A stretch of DNA of 6,990 nucleotides, taken from assembly GCA_903835865.1 (NCBI GenBank), contig CAILON010000054.1, positions 1 to 6,990 on the forward strand. The letters run 5' to 3'. This DNA is from an uncultured beta proteobacterium. GTDB lineage: Bacteria; Pseudomonadota; Gammaproteobacteria; Burkholderiales; Burkholderiaceae. Of this stretch, positions 6,493-6,990 are shown one piece after another. The notes under the pieces are model-generated. The model was not told the origin of the DNA. It did no database searches and saw only the letters and a program-made list of their open reading frames with translations. The first letter of the stretch is position 1; every line of letters begins with the position of its first letter. The translations under genes were made by a program, and so were the position numbers.

Positions 6493-6990
6493 ATGACGTA
6501 TTGCGTTGGGCTTTGCTTAAAAGATGGTCTAGTATTTTTGTCTGATACCCGCACGAATGCTGGCGTGGATCAAATTGGTACCTTCAGAAAAATGAGCTTA
6601 TTTCAGGATAAGAGCCGTTTTTTTACGCTAATGAGTGCTGGAAACTTAGCCATCACCCAGGCCGTTAAAGAAATTTTGCTTCAAGGGCAGCTACTAAACG
6701 GTGTAAATCTTTGGACCGCCGAAAATGCACACGATGCAGCGGTAGTAGTTGGAGATGCAATTAAACAAGTCTATGAACGTGATCACATAGCACTTGAAAA
6801 GGCTGGTATCGACTTTAATTGCAATTTAATTTTTGGCGGTCAAATTAAAGGTGAGCGTCCGCGCCTCTTTAACATTTATTCCGCTGGCAACTTTATTGAA
6901 GCCACTCCCGAGACCTGCTTTTTCCAAATCGGAGAATCGAAATACGGTAAGCCTATTTTGGATAGGGTAGTAAATTTTTCTACCCCACTA
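6493..6990 (+). CDS. Anbu, proteasome-type Ntn hydrolase, N-terminal part, cut by window edge
   Basis: The frame is open from the ATG at 6493 to the window end (166 codons), so the gene is 3'-truncated only by the window; Anbu proteins are usually about 240 residues. Anbu is a bacterial relative of HslV and the 20S proteasome beta subunits that self-assembles. It starts MTYCVGL, so removal of Met1 would expose Thr as the N-terminal nucleophile. SDTRTNAGVDQ (17-27) supplies the Asp and FRKM (31-34) the Lys of the Thr-Asp-Lys catalytic set (Asp17 and Lys32 in mature numbering). Further family blocks are SAGNLAITQAVKE (48-60), NLIFGGQIKGERPRLFNIY (111-129), SAGNFIEATPE (130-140) and GESKYGKPILDR (147-158). 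Good AAGGG ribosome binding site. No partner ATPase (HslU, ARC/Mpa) is in the window. Its protease role is inferred from family and residues; physiological substrates are unknown. Confidence 0.94.
   Translation, partial: MTYCVGLCLKDGLVFLSDTRTNAGVDQIGTFRKMSLFQDKSRFFTLMSAGNLAITQAVKEILLQGQLLNGVNLWTAENAHDAAVVVGDAIKQVYERDHIALEKAGIDFNCNLIFGGQIKGERPRLFNIYSAGNFIEATPETCFFQIGESKYGKPILDRVVNFSTPL

Overview
The window looks like chromosomal DNA from a betaproteobacterium of the Burkholderiales, and the protein character suggests a Polynucleobacter-like organism. The grounds are the ratA-rnfH-guaB-guaA order divergent from smpB, the betaproteobacterial look of GuaB, SmpB and RatA, and base composition that is moderate rather than GC-rich by eye. 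The genus is inference. Coding density is very high and no rRNA, tRNA, CRISPR array, insertion sequence or phage feature is visible.

Left half, minus strand (reading right to left from 2607): ratA (START/Coq10-like protein), rnfH (ubiquitin-fold protein; start overlaps the ratA stop by 8 bp), guaB (IMP dehydrogenase) and guaA (GMP synthase, cut by the left edge). Gaps are 26 bp or less, so this can be one transcription unit. A consensus TATAAT just before guaB could give the purine genes their own promoter. GuaB and GuaA are the two consecutive steps IMP -> XMP -> GMP.

Centre: only 26 bp separate the divergent starts of ratA and smpB. smpB encodes the tmRNA partner of trans-translation. No ssrA gene is present here.

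Right half, plus strand: after a 131 bp gap holding a perfect 8+8 bp dyad comes a tight four-gene cluster: circularly permuted ATP-grasp protein (470 aa), alpha-E helical protein (325 aa), transglutaminase-like cysteine peptidase (265 aa), and the first 166 residues of Anbu, a proteasome-type Ntn hydrolase that runs off the right edge. This gene set is known from comparative genomics (the COG2308/COG2307/transglutaminase/Anbu neighbourhood), but to my knowledge its substrate and product are unresolved. All visible catalytic positions are intact. The set looks like an ATP-dependent peptide/amide ligase system paired with two peptidases, and it is the most interesting content of the window.
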